NCBI RefSeq assembly: GCF_021130785.1 | Contig: NC_060214.1 | Span: forward strand, 110,191,001 to 110,255,000 | Direction: 5' to 3' | Length of the DNA: 64,000 nt | Origin: Homalodisca vitripennis | Taxonomy: Eukaryota > Arthropoda > Insecta > Hemiptera > Cicadellidae | Shown here: positions 27,001 to 33,495 of the stretch, in pieces | How the letters are laid out: each line of letters begins with the position of its first letter | Numbering within the stretch: position 1 is the stretch's first letter | Translations under genes and position numbers: made by a program | Notes under the pieces: generated by a model | Told to the model about the DNA's origin: nothing | Seen by the model: the letters and a program-made list of their open reading frames with translations, nothing else | The model's database searches: none

Positions 27001-28769
27001 TTAGCAGAAAACATTTTGAACCGTAACAATGGACGGGGCAAATGTGAAAAAATCATTCAAAACTAAAAATTTTGAGTAGATTTAGTGTCAACTAAAAATA
27101 TTGAAGATGTGGAAGATTTTTTATCAATGTGATTCTGTTTTTAGGTGGTCGTAGAGGAGGTGGTGGCGGTGGCATGGACAGAGGTCGAGGAGGTGGAGGT
27201 CGTGGCGGCGGCGGATATGGAGGCGGCGGCGGTAGTTTCGGTGGCCGAGGGGGTGGTGGCAGAGGCGGTGGTAGGGGAGGTGGACCAATGAGAGGGTGAG
27301 TATTCAATCTAAATGTTCTATTTTTTTAAATAAATCTTTTTAACAGTGTTTTGTGTTTCCAAGTAGGCTGTTTTAACATCATCTTATTGATCAGATCTTT
27401 TTACCCCTCTATTTGCCTACATATATCAAGACATGTAATTGTCGTGCTTCTAGCAACTGTTAGATTAAATACAGTGGAACCTCGATAAGTCGGATTAATC
27501 GGGACCGCGGCCAATCCAGGATAACGAAAATCCGGGTTAGCCGGAGAATTAGGTAAAAAATAATAAAATACGGTATACTTACAGATAAACTCTATTATAA
27601 TTGTAAAAACGTCAAACATATGCACATTTAATTATTATTAATCCTTACAGTACATTTATAACTGTTCATTTCCTGGTAAAAAATTCAGTCAGCTTTGGTT
27701 GTGCCAATGTCGTCTGCCGCTTGCGTGCTGTGCGATCCCGCAGTCTCTTCAACATGAGCAATTCAGCCGGCGATGTTTCTGCCTGCCGGTAGTGTACAAT
27801 ACAGTACACTACACACACAACACGGGCACAAGCGAGCGGAGCGAGGTAGGAACGGTACTGAGTGGCCAGGCGTGGCGGTAGCCTGGGAGAGGATTTGGGG
27901 AAATACGGGATTGTTTCTGAGAATCCGGGACAATGACCGTCACTCAGCCGCTGTGTGCCATGAGTCACACGCTCACTGTCGTACAGTCCCATCAAATACT
28001 GATGCAACATTGATTCACGGATACTTTACAACTCAAAAATTTACGTTTTTATTATTGAAATGTTTGTCTGATTTTTTATTTTTTAATTGAAAATCGGTCC
28101 GGGTTAGCCGGACTTCCGGGTTAACGGGGACCGACTTATCGGGGTTGTACTGTAATAGTTCATAATAAACTTGTTCCTTCATCACTACCAATAAAAATCA
28201 CTCATTAAAACCAATAATCGGATATGTTGTACGATGAATACATTTTGCAAATTATATATCAGGGGGAAAACCTATTTTTTATTTTTTTTTTTTTTAAATA
28301 GGGAATTTCATCTGAACATAAGCAACAGAAATAATTCCTGTTATGATTATGTTGTTAAATGTAATTTCATAGGTTTGTTGGTTTTAAACATTCTTAAGTT
28401 GTAAATTAATCAATATCCCATAAAATAAATGCTCTGTCTGATTAAACAAATGGAATATGCAGTTTAATCTAGTAATTAAATGGACTACCATATAGAAAAT
28501 TTATTTCGGACAATTTGAGGGCAAAAATTTCTTCAATTTTCAGTACCAATGGAAATGAGAATACCAATCCATTCTTTATTTTATATATACTAAATCAGAA
28601 GTACTATATTAGAATGTAACTAGTTTAAAAAATTGTGAATTGAATGTGGTTTTTCTCCAATAACTGTTGTTGGTATTAAACTGATCTACTTCAAATTGTG
28701 TTGTAGTTCTGAACTGTTGATCTTTGTTGCAGGGATAGGGGAGGTGGCGACAGAAGTAGGCCGTACTAA
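79..28769 (+). CDS. caz: cabeza / FUS-TAF15-EWS family RNA-binding protein (ten coding exons, whole gene)
   Basis: Join: 79-91, 9423-9641, 12057-12364, 12558-12609, 21120-21259, 22561-22690, 24689-24931, 26468-26605, 27145-27295, 28733-28769. This totals 1431 nt, 476 residues plus stop, with all junction phases consistent. Order: G/Y/Q/S/N-rich low-complexity N-terminus (about 1-147), a shifted-frame stretch (148-198), Gly-rich linker, RRM (about 218-303; RNP2-like TVFVSGM, RNP1-like [10 protein letters not shown]), RGG tract, RanBP2-type zinc finger (W377, C379, C384, N388, C395, C398), second RGG tract, C-terminal DRSRPY. FUS-family proteins are nuclear RNA-binding proteins in transcription and splicing; the terminal R-P-Y matches the family's PY-type nuclear import signal. 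Domain order and the motifs IGIIK, KPKIW and TNFAWR identify the family; I infer the insect name caz. Odd points: a GC-AG intron 2 and the exon 3-4 frame problem (see findings). Confidence 0.93.
92..1885 (+). other. caz intron 1, first part, no recognisable feature
   Basis: AT-rich intronic sequence. Short open frames here have neither family resemblance nor splice-consistent continuation. I see no feature I can support before the inverted-repeat element at 1894. Confidence 0.6.
1894..2646. mobile_element. Inverted-repeat DNA element, family A copy 1 (8-bp target duplication)
   Basis: Left end GGTACTTTGGGATTATACCG, continuing ACCACACC; the right end at about 2619-2646 is its reverse complement. 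It is flanked by the perfect duplication GAATTTTG (1886-1893 and 2647-2654). At 753 bp it has no transposase and carries a GC-rich internal palindrome near 2225-2280. Three other insertions of this family occur at 6712, 23223 and 62345. The 8-bp duplication fits hAT, P or Merlin-like superfamilies; the termini do not let me choose. Confidence 0.88.
2655..3050. other. caz intron 1 spacer, nothing recognised
   Basis: AT-rich intronic sequence between two insertions. I see no gene, repeat copy or regulatory signature that I can support. Confidence 0.5.
3299..6146. mobile_element. Long-inverted-repeat (foldback-type) element with a relic gene
   Basis: Arms of roughly 880 bp (about 3299-4180 and 5250-6146) are near-identical inverted copies; termini are GGGTCAA and TTGACCC. 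It is inserted within the first 245-bp unit with an apparent TGGG duplication (3295-3298, 6147-6150), though the exact length is ambiguous because of G runs. The centre carries minus-strand coding remnants (about 4491-5226). The arms are unusually long for a DNA transposon and well conserved, suggesting a recent event or gene conversion between arms. Confidence 0.8.
4491..5226 (-). pseudogene. Relic of a transposon-associated protein inside the long-inverted-repeat element
   Basis: Reading minus strand from about 5226: [47 protein letters not shown], then an in-frame stop, [20 protein letters not shown], and after a frame change [20 protein letters not shown] with [16 protein letters not shown] recall this combination from repetitive uncharacterised proteins in arthropod and cnidarian genomes, usually treated as transposon-derived, but cannot name the family. 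There is at least one stop and one frame change, so it is a broken gene. The ends of the coding region are not visible. Confidence 0.55.
6712..8184. mobile_element. Family A element, head-to-head inverted dimer (8-bp target duplication)
   Basis: The left outer end GGTACTTTGGG (with a short repeated GGTACTTTGGGA) and right outer end CCCAAAGTACC are flanked by perfect GGAAATTT duplications (6704-6711, 8185-8192). Two family A units lie in opposite orientation, joined at the palindrome ACTGGTGTGG-A-CCACACCAGT centred on 7436; both inner termini have lost their outermost bases. The right unit has an extra segment of about 125 bp (about 7506-7640) also found in copy 3 but absent from the left unit. 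A single outer target duplication implies insertion as one unit. Confidence 0.85.
8246..8740. other. caz intron 1 spacer, nothing recognised
   Basis: AT-rich intronic sequence without recognisable gene or repeat termini. Confidence 0.5.
8741..8998. repeat. 86-bp tandem repeat, three copies
   Basis: Three head-to-tail units start at 8741, 8827 and 8913 with CTACTAATCATCTGTTCTGA; they differ by only a few substitutions. The units contain TACTAAC/TACTAAT-like motifs resembling branch points and lie about 420 bases upstream of exon 2. No coding potential is seen. Confidence 0.85.
9423..9641 (+). CDS. caz: caz exon 2, low-complexity N-terminus; GC donor
   Basis: The acceptor is TTTACAG at 9416-9422. 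Phase 1 in, phase 1 out. It encodes a G/Y/Q/S/N-rich prion-like segment with Gly runs, YGQ and QPPPQ. The only donor that keeps the frame is AAAG|GCAAGT, a GC donor at 9642-9643; the next GT at 9646 would shift the frame and meet a stop early in exon 3. Confidence 0.85.
9642..12056 (+). other. caz intron 2 (GC-AG), nothing else recognised
   Basis: The intron runs from the GC donor to the acceptor TTCCAG. It is AT-rich. A TTAACCCTTTTAACTCC sequence at about 11398 resembles a lone TTAA-type transposon end but has no matching partner. Confidence 0.6.
12057..12364 (+). CDS. caz: caz exon 3, G/Y/Q/N-rich segment with internal frame switch
   Basis: The acceptor is TTCCAG before 12057 and the donor GTACGT at 12365. 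Codons 78-147 read as G/Y/Q/N/S repeats ([12 protein letters not shown] type). From about 12266 the continuing frame becomes Val/Ala/Glu-rich, while the Gly/Tyr/Gln repeat continues one base out of register to the end of the exon. Restoring a single G near 12266 would unify the repeat frame. Either the assembly dropped a base in the GGT run or the gene has a compensated frame change. Confidence 0.8.
12558..12609 (+). CDS. caz: caz exon 4, 52-nt exon of uncertain reading frame
   Basis: The acceptor TTTGCAG ends at 12557; the donor GTAAGT starts at 12610. In the assembled frame the exon enters in phase 0 and leaves in phase 1, which is required to enter exon 5 correctly. In the Gly/Tyr frame it reads [17 protein letters not shown] and, without splicing, ends at TAA 12611-12613; spliced, that frame hits TGA early in exon 5. 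Its use therefore depends on whether the exon 3 base count is right. Confidence 0.6.
12610..18989 (+). other. caz intron 4, first part, no recognisable feature
   Basis: Long AT-rich intron with scattered short open frames. None shows family resemblance or conserved-looking composition. A poly(A) run at 18897-18917 immediately precedes the reverse transcriptase fragment. Confidence 0.55.
18990..19990 (+). pseudogene. Decayed non-LTR retrotransposon reverse transcriptase fragment
   Basis: Broken plus-strand frames resemble consecutive RT segments: [20 protein letters not shown], a degraded D-x-x-K-A-x-x-S segment ([20 protein letters not shown]), an internally deleted stretch, GVPQG-like and YADDT-like (now YANDT) residues near 19250-19350, [20 protein letters not shown], and a C-terminal [19 protein letters not shown]. 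There are several stops and frame changes and no endonuclease. It lies in caz intron 4, in the same orientation as the gene. Confidence 0.75.
21120..21259 (+). CDS. caz: caz exon 5, first half of RRM
   Basis: The acceptor TTATAG ends at 21119 and the donor GTGAGT starts at 21260; phase 1 in, phase 0 out. It encodes a Gly-rich linker, then DDFIVQED, the first RRM strand TVFVSGM, helix 1 ([10 protein letters not shown]) and strand 2 (SIGIIK). This is strongly FUS-like. Confidence 0.93.
21710..22372. mobile_element. piggyBac-like short element in caz intron 5
   Basis: Left end CACATTTCACTGCAGATGAC; the right end, reversed, reads CACATTCACTGCGGGTGACG, so the inverted repeats are imperfect (about 20 bp). 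It is flanked by TTAA at 21706-21709 and TTAT at 22373-22376, a TTAA duplication with one change. It contains a short minus-strand frame starting at 22092 with an acidic N-terminus ([20 protein letters not shown]), the composition seen at the start of piggyBac transposases, which stops after about 40 residues. Confidence 0.72.
21964..22092 (-). pseudogene. Truncated piggyBac-transposase-like N-terminus
   Basis: From ATG at 22092-22090 the frame begins [20 protein letters not shown] and reaches a stop near 21964. Acidic Ser/Asp/Glu-rich starts are typical of piggyBac transposases, and the frame lies inside a TTAA-flanked element. It is far too short to encode a transposase; the catalytic region is missing. 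Confidence 0.5.
22561..22690 (+). CDS. caz: caz exon 6, second half of RRM with RNP1
   Basis: The acceptor TATTGCAG ends at 22560 and the donor GTAAGT starts at 22691; phase 0 in, phase 1 out. It encodes [19 protein letters not shown], then [12 protein letters not shown] (RNP1) and helix 2 [12 protein letters not shown]. An internal GTAGGC at 22616 resembles a donor, but the conserved reading continues through it. A TTAA-flanked mobile element begins 38 bases after the exon end. Confidence 0.93.
22729..24392. mobile_element. piggyBac-like element (TTAA) in caz intron 6, hosting a family A insertion
   Basis: Terminal inverted repeats CCCTTTGCACGCCA (22729-22742) and its reverse complement (24379-24392) are flanked by TTAA at 22725-22728 and 24393-24396. 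Near the right end, 24313-24378 forms a hairpin with arms ACGTACCTATATTACGGCCG. There is no transposase. Removing the nested family A copy (23223-24045 plus its duplication) leaves about 0.83 kb, a typical non-autonomous size. Confidence 0.85.
23223..24045. mobile_element. Family A inverted-repeat element, copy 3, nested in a piggyBac-like element
   Basis: Left end GGTACTTGGGATTATACCGA (one T shorter than the family consensus); right end CCAAAGTACC. Perfect 8-bp duplication AATAAATC at 23215-23222 and 24046-24053. It includes the segment of about 125 bp shared with the right half of the dimer at 7436-8184. It is 823 bp and non-coding. Confidence 0.87.
24689..24931 (+). CDS. caz: caz exon 7, end of RRM and first RGG tract
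   Basis: The acceptor TTTTTCAG ends at 24688 and the donor GTAAGC starts at 24932; phase 1 to phase 1. It encodes the last RRM strand ([19 protein letters not shown]), then RGG/Gly repeats including [10 protein letters not shown] and DRGDRGG. RGG boxes in this family bind RNA and are arginine-methylated. Runs of GGN codons make this exon prone to assembly length error, but the phase is consistent. Confidence 0.92.
24932..26467 (+). other. caz intron 7, nothing recognised
   Basis: AT-rich intron. No transposon ends or coding segments that I can support. Confidence 0.55.
26468..26605 (+). CDS. caz: caz exon 8, RanBP2-type zinc finger
   Basis: The acceptor TTGGTAG ends at 26467 and the donor GTATGA starts at 26606; phase 1 to phase 1. 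It encodes [20 protein letters not shown] followed by SCNRC, matching W-x-C-x4-C-x3-N-x6-C-x2-C, the single-stranded-RNA-binding RanBP2-type finger found in FUS, TAF15, EWS and insect caz. A Gly run follows. Confidence 0.94.
26606..27144 (+). other. caz intron 8, nothing recognised
   Basis: Short AT-rich intron between the zinc finger exon and the last RGG exon; no features seen. Confidence 0.6.
27145..27295 (+). CDS. caz: caz exon 9, C-terminal RGG tract
   Basis: The acceptor TTTTTAG ends at 27144 and the donor GTGAGT starts at 27296; phase 1 in, phase 2 out. It encodes [34 protein letters not shown] and GPMRG: the second RGG domain, after the zinc finger as expected for the family. Confidence 0.9.
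27472..28152. mobile_element. pogo/Tigger-like short element in caz intron 9
   Basis: Left end CAGTGGAACCTCGATAAGTC; the reversed right end reads CAGTACAACCCCGATAAGTC. It is flanked by TA at 27470-27471 and 28153-28154. CAGTnnAACC ends with TA duplication are characteristic of the pogo/Tigger branch of Tc1/mariner. The interior keeps a minus-strand frame whose C-terminus, [20 protein letters not shown] followed by LTEFFTRK, resembles the end of pogo-type transposases. At 681 bp it is non-autonomous. Confidence 0.85.
27666..28010 (-). pseudogene. C-terminal remnant of a pogo-like transposase
   Basis: A 114-residue minus-strand frame inside the pogo-like element. Only the last 30 or so residues ([20 protein letters not shown] and the final EFFTRK) look like a transposase tail; no DDE motif is present. 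It is best read as the residue of an internally deleted parent element. Confidence 0.5.
28733..28769 (+). CDS. caz: caz exon 10, C-terminus with PY-type nuclear signal
   Basis: The acceptor TTGTTGCAG ends at 28732; phase 2 in. It encodes [12 protein letters not shown] and stop TAA at 28767-28769. The terminal R-S-R-P-Y corresponds to the PY-type transportin signal at the end of FUS-family proteins. Confidence 0.92.
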
Positions 28770-29100
28770 ACATTCTCACTTTAATTTTAACAGAACCCTA
28801 CCAGTATGAGTAAAATAGTATAAGTTCTTAGATTATATTTTTCCGTATGTCTTACCTTATAAAATCAACCCTTTTTAAAAGTACTCTACTTTTTTAATGA
28901 ATGTGCTGCAATTGTAAATCAGTTCCGAAGGGTTTTAGTTTTTGTTAACTGTAATTGTATATTTTATAAATAATTGATAGACAAGGGAAGAATTGAAGAA
29001 TTTGTGGATACAAATTTAAACCAGCCGTGTATACAATTGGACTGAGTGTTCAAGTGAATTTTAATTTGTACTGTTCTGAATAAACGTTTTAATTATAGGC
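28770..29100 (+). other. caz: caz 3' UTR with polyadenylation signal
   Basis: After the stop there is AT-rich sequence without a coding frame. A canonical AATAAA lies at 29079-29084, about 310 bases after the stop, followed by T-rich sequence. I take the transcript end to be around 29100; the exact cleavage site cannot be seen. Confidence 0.7.
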
Positions 29101-30109
29101 CTATTTGGTGTTGTCAATTACCTGCTTCTGTTTGTTTGTACGTAACTTTGTAAGACTATAAATTTAGAAGTAATGTTTACTTCTGGCTGGTTTATACCTT
29201 ACAGTTTGACAGGGTGGCCACCCACCGGAAATAAGCTGAGAATCCTCCAATAGAAGGGGAAAAAACAATTGTTCTGTCTCTATGAACTTGTGACATCAAG
29301 AAATAATTTGGCAGCTCTTTGAATCAAGACCTGATTATTCTTGAAACGTTATTTTACGTGGCGTGGTCTGTGAAACTGAATGAATCGTAAGCTCTATTGA
29401 CACAAGTTGATCCAATATTTATTACCTTCACTAATTTACTGAAGTTTATCTTGGTTACTACTCTGTCACGACTATCCCCCAAATAAGTAACAATTAATGT
29501 CAGCTGACCGAGTGTCTGCCACTATACGAGCAGTACTCTGTGAGCAGCAGAGCGGTAGTGGCCGCAATACAAGCAGTTTTTCCACCAAGTTTCATTCGGC
29601 CACGAAATGGGGTCTTCAGATGTAATTCTCCAACTTTTGGAGAAAAACTTAGTAGATTTGCAACAAACTGAAAAGAGAGCATTTGGGTCCGACTGATACA
29701 CAGAAACGAGGATTGAGCGGCAGGAGAATTTCTGGAGAAGTGGTGGTTCAGTGGCACTATCTGGTACCGCCCTGCCACTCTTGTCTGGTCAGTTTCGAGC
29801 GTTTGTTATATGTAAAATATAAACATTAAAACTTGTAGTCCTTCAAGTCACTGCCCACCTTATATTGCGGCCGAGGCCTCGATTTGGTCTATGAACAATT
29901 GTTCATCGGACACACACACTCCGACTGTTCTTCAGATTACAAAGAGAGTGATAAAACTAATCACTAGGATTTGTTAAAATGTATTGCTTAAATAGACCAT
30001 GTGTGGAGGATAAAAGTTGTTTTTTCATGCTCCATTTATGTAGAAATTTTTGTTTTTTTTTTTTTTCAAATAGTTATTCATAATAGAAAATTCATATTTT
30101 TGTCATACA
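29101..30109. other. Region downstream of caz, no supported gene
   Basis: It contains a segment near 29184-29206 (ACTTCTGGCTGGTTTATACC type) also found near 56437, so a dispersed repeat. A 92-codon minus-strand frame at 29500-29778 has no recognisable family. Nothing else is supported. Confidence 0.5.
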
Positions 30110-30164
30110 GGGTGGCGCAAGTCACTGGACAGTTTGTTTAAAACAAGACTAAATTTATTTGAAA

Positions 30165-30456
30165 TTATTTTTATTACAAACAATACTTAGAATTATTTTA
30201 TATTCAAATTGTTTTCCGTCTTCATTAATACATCTTTGAAGTCTTTCTGGAATACTGTTACATGCTCTACGGCATAGTGTGGGATCATTGTCCAAATCAT
30301 AAAATGCGTCATGTATGTAGTCTTTCAGTTCGTCAATAGTATGAGGCTTTCGAGAATAAACAGAGTCCGTGACAACTCCCCATAGGAAAAAATCCATTGG
30401 TGTGATATCTGGTGAACGTGGGGCATGTCAATATCTGCCCTTCGACCCAAATCACC
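30165..30456 (-). pseudogene. Transposase C-terminal third (Tc1/mariner-type), severed
   Basis: Contains PRSPDITPMDFFLWGVVTDS, the region of the third catalytic Asp and the conserved F-F-L-W-G, then ELKDYIHDAFYDL and RLQRCINEDGKQFEY, stopping near 30155-30165. A one-base loss near 30425 separates GRRADIDMP from PRSPD. It continues the segment at 35682-36300 once the retrotransposon is removed. Confidence 0.75.
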
Positions 30457-31148
30457 ATGGCGGACACCCATCATTCTACATGAAAGTGATCCAGTTTTAA
30501 AGTGTGATTTAAGTGGGAAATTCAACAAAATGCCTACTTTTCTTCACAACAAACACAATCTTTAAACTGTAAGTCCATTTATTTACCAAAAAACTACACT
30601 TAGAAGAACTCGAGAATACTTTTTTCAAGGAACAAAAATTTCAAGCTACTTAAATTAATCAATCTTAAGCATAAACGTTCACTACAAAACAATTGTTTAT
30701 CATTATTAATGATATTTGCAAAATATTTAATTTATATTTAATTTATACCATGAATGCACAAGCCTATAAAAATTAGACATACCATATGGAACAGTACACG
30801 CGTCATACGGTGACCTACTTTGAAACTGTGTGGTAATATATCAATGTATGACAAGTAGTCGTGAGGTGCTAACAACAACATCGCTGACTGTGCAAACATC
30901 AGCAAACTCCTCACTTGACCTACCATACTGCTGCTGCCTGTGTGACACTGGAGCACTGACCCTGAGCTGCTGACTGTGCAACTGACAACGGCACCAACAC
31001 TCGGCTGTTATTTATCTACATCTGACTTCCATCACCTATCTAGTTTAGGCTGTCTGGATCTTTCTACTTGACAAGGAACTAGATTACTCCTCAAAATCAA
31101 ACAAAATTGTACACTTTTTTTTTACTAATTAAGTATTAATACAGCACT

Positions 31149-31390
31149 CTATTCATCATGACAATAGCAATCAGTCAAAGCTAGAATAAAAAACTGTTTA
31201 CCATTATTTTATTCATCAGGACAACAGCAATCAGCCAAAGCTAGAATAAAAAACTGTTTACCATTTTATCATCACCAGAACCACTATATTGACAATAGGA
31301 GCCAGCCAAACCCAGCTTAAAAAAACTGCTAACTTTATATTTCTCCAGAACCATTATATTGACAAACAGGTGCCAGAAAACCCCAGAATG
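31149..31390 (+). repeat. Tandem units of about 65 bp in the retrotransposon 5' region
   Basis: Three to four imperfect head-to-tail units share GACAAYAGCAATCAGYCAAA and CTAGAATAAAAAACTGTTTA; the first two are nearly identical and the later two diverge (CCAGAACCAYTATATTGACA). They end right at the ORF1 start. Repeated 5' monomers act as promoters in several non-LTR families; that role here is inference. Confidence 0.75.
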
Positions 31391-32689
31391 TCAAAATACC
31401 CATGTGGAGCTTGCACCATAGGAGTGAAACACAAAGGAATACTGTGCAGTGGAAACTGCAAACAGTGGTTCCATGCAGACTGTGTTAATCTTTCAAACAA
31501 AGAGTTTAAAAACTTGACCAAAACACATTCAACAACTTGGAAATGTAGCAGTTGTGTGGATTTTCACTCCCTACATGAAAACCGAGAATCCACTCCTGTT
31601 TCTTCAAATAAGACTTCAAACATCAAAATGACTCCCCAATGTGACTCACTTAAAGAACTTGAACAAAGTCTTGTTGAAAATGAGGAGCAAAATAGTGAAG
31701 AAAGTTTAATAATGGCAGCTAAAATAGGATCTGCACTTTTACATGAAAACAATATTCTTAAAAAAGAAAATTGTACCCTGCTAGCCCAATTAAATAGCCT
31801 TGAAGCCAAAATAGAGGAGCTGGAATACAATGAATCAAAACATATATCCAATATGGAGTCACTACAAGGAAAAATATCCGAACTTGAAGCACAGCTAACG
31901 AAAGAAAAACAATGCATGATTGAAGCACAGGATATTTTTGAAGAAAATGACAAAAAACTCTCTGAAGTGATATTTGAGTACGAAATAAAAATTAAAGACC
32001 AAAAGAAACAAATTGCAATGCTGAAAACGCAAGTATCTTATGGAAATCACACAACAGCACAACATAGCAATGTAGAAACCCAAACTGAGCTCTTTACTGA
32101 TCAGACCAACTCCTCCTTCCCCCCTTCCACCTCACCCTCCCTTCTCCTAGAAATTGGCAGTTTAAAAAAAAGTCACACTTCACTTGAAGAGAAATTCTCA
32201 AGCTTAGAAGCATCCATCACGAATTTATTAAGAATTAGAAATGGCAAAGAAGAAACCTCTGAAAGGAAAATGCCAAGGCACACACACAAAACTAATCCCA
32301 AAGCCAAATATAGTGCCTCCCTTAAAGTGCAGAAGACGAAAGCATCCATCTCCCAGGCTGAGCACCCTACCAGTGAGCCCATCCCTGAAATAGCCCAACC
32401 AATTCATTCCAACAGCAACAAAGAACATCCTTCTTTCACCAGTACTGCAAACTTTACAAAGAAACTATCACCCCCTATAACAGCCATCATAAGGCCTTCA
32501 AGTCAGACTACAGAGGATTTCTTTAATGAACACATAGAATTCTTTAAAAGGAATATGCAAATTAGTTCTACAACTCATCAAATAACACTTAAGGCAAGTA
32601 ACCAATGCTCAACAGCTTTTCTAGGTCAAGCTCCAAACCAACAACACACTTTTTTAGAAAAAACCAAGACAAAGATTGTGAAACCATAG
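31388..32689 (+). CDS. Retrotransposon ORF1 protein, PHD-type zinc finger and coiled coil
   Basis: 433 residues from ATG at 31388. I chose this start because upstream in-frame codons lie in the 5' tandem repeats and the first is not ATG. Residues 3-60 hold a PHD-like finger: YPCGACTIGVKHKGILCSGN, CKQWFHADCVNL, then W-K-C-S-S-C. About 85-215 is a long Glu/Lys/Leu-rich coiled coil (AKIEELEYNESK, GKISELEAQLTKEKQCM); the C-terminal third is Ser/Thr/Pro-rich. ORF1 proteins with PHD-like fingers occur in CR1-type elements and are thought to bind nucleic acid in the ribonucleoprotein particle. Its last 85 bases overlap ORF2 in another frame. It is uninterrupted. Confidence 0.85.
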   Translation: MSKYPCGACTIGVKHKGILCSGNCKQWFHADCVNLSNKEFKNLTKTHSTTWKCSSCVDFHSLHENRESTPVSSNKTSNIKMTPQCDSLKELEQSLVENEEQNSEESLIMAAKIGSALLHENNILKKENCTLLAQLNSLEAKIEELEYNESKHISNMESLQGKISELEAQLTKEKQCMIEAQDIFEENDKKLSEVIFEYEIKIKDQKKQIAMLKTQVSYGNHTTAQHSNVETQTELFTDQTNSSFPPSTSPSLLLEIGSLKKSHTSLEEKFSSLEASITNLLRIRNGKEETSERKMPRHTHKTNPKAKYSASLKVQKTKASISQAEHPTSEPIPEIAQPIHSNSNKEHPSFTSTANFTKKLSPPITAIIRPSSQTTEDFFNEHIEFFKRNMQISSTTHQITLKASNQCSTAFLGQAPNQQHTFLEKTKTKIVKP

Positions 32690-33495
32690 TACAAATATTA
32701 AAACCAGTAACAGGAAAAAGTAAACAACACAAATTCATCATTGCTCACCAAAACATTGATGGCCTTCAGAACAAAATCGAGAGACTGACACACTTCCTAC
32801 ACAGCTCTAATCCAGACTTAATAATTCTTACAGAACACGGCTTAAGTAGTCAAAAGTTGGAAAACACAAGAATCCCTGGCTACAGTCTACTAGGTGGTTT
32901 TACCAGACAGCAACACCAGAAAGGTGGAGTGGCTGTTTTTGCTAGCTTAAGACTAAAAAACAAGATTACAGTAGTATCAATATCAAGCAATACATCGGAA
33001 CGCATTTGTGAAACGATGCTCCTGAAAATTGAGCTGAGACAAGGATTTTTACAACTGCTAAGCGTCTACAGACCACCCTGCAGCAACTTAGAAAATGCAA
33101 TAGACATTTTATCAGCTGAGCTTGACAAAATTGTAGCCATTAATGACATGGTACTGGTGATGGGGGACGTGAATGTAGACAATCTTATTGAAAGCAATGA
33201 CAGAAGAAACCTGGATGAAATGCTCCTTAGCCATGGCTTGAGCAGACTTCATCTACCCGCAACCAGAATAACAAATCATAGCCAGACCTCTATAGATTTT
33301 ATATGCACGAACATAAAAGAAACGGAAATAGCTACCAAAATAACACAGACAGGCCTCTCAGACCACACGGCCCAACTATGTACGATTCTCACAGATTCTA
33401 CGAAACAGCCACTGACCCAAACAAAAAGAAGACAGTTTAATGCAAGAAACAGTGCAAGAATTGAAGCACAATCTGGAATCCCAAGACTGGACTAA
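32605..33495 (+). pseudogene. Retrotransposon ORF2, N-terminal endonuclease part
   Basis: APE-like endonuclease motifs in order: HQNIDGLQNK near the start, an acidic ILTEHGL, SVYRPPCSN, MGDVNVDN with the catalytic D-x-N, TRITNHSQTSIDFI, and a final GLSDHTAQL, which is the SDH motif. The frame drifts after KRRQFN and ends at a stop at 33493-33495, while the RT frame starts at about 33440. A single-base indel between about 33436 and 33443 separates the two halves of what should be one polyprotein, so ORF2 cannot be made as one protein from this copy unless the indel is an assembly error. Confidence 0.85.

Noticed and set aside
27092..27307. Proline-rich minus-strand frame opposite caz exon 9
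   Set aside because: Same reason: an antisense shadow of the Gly/Arg-rich exon.
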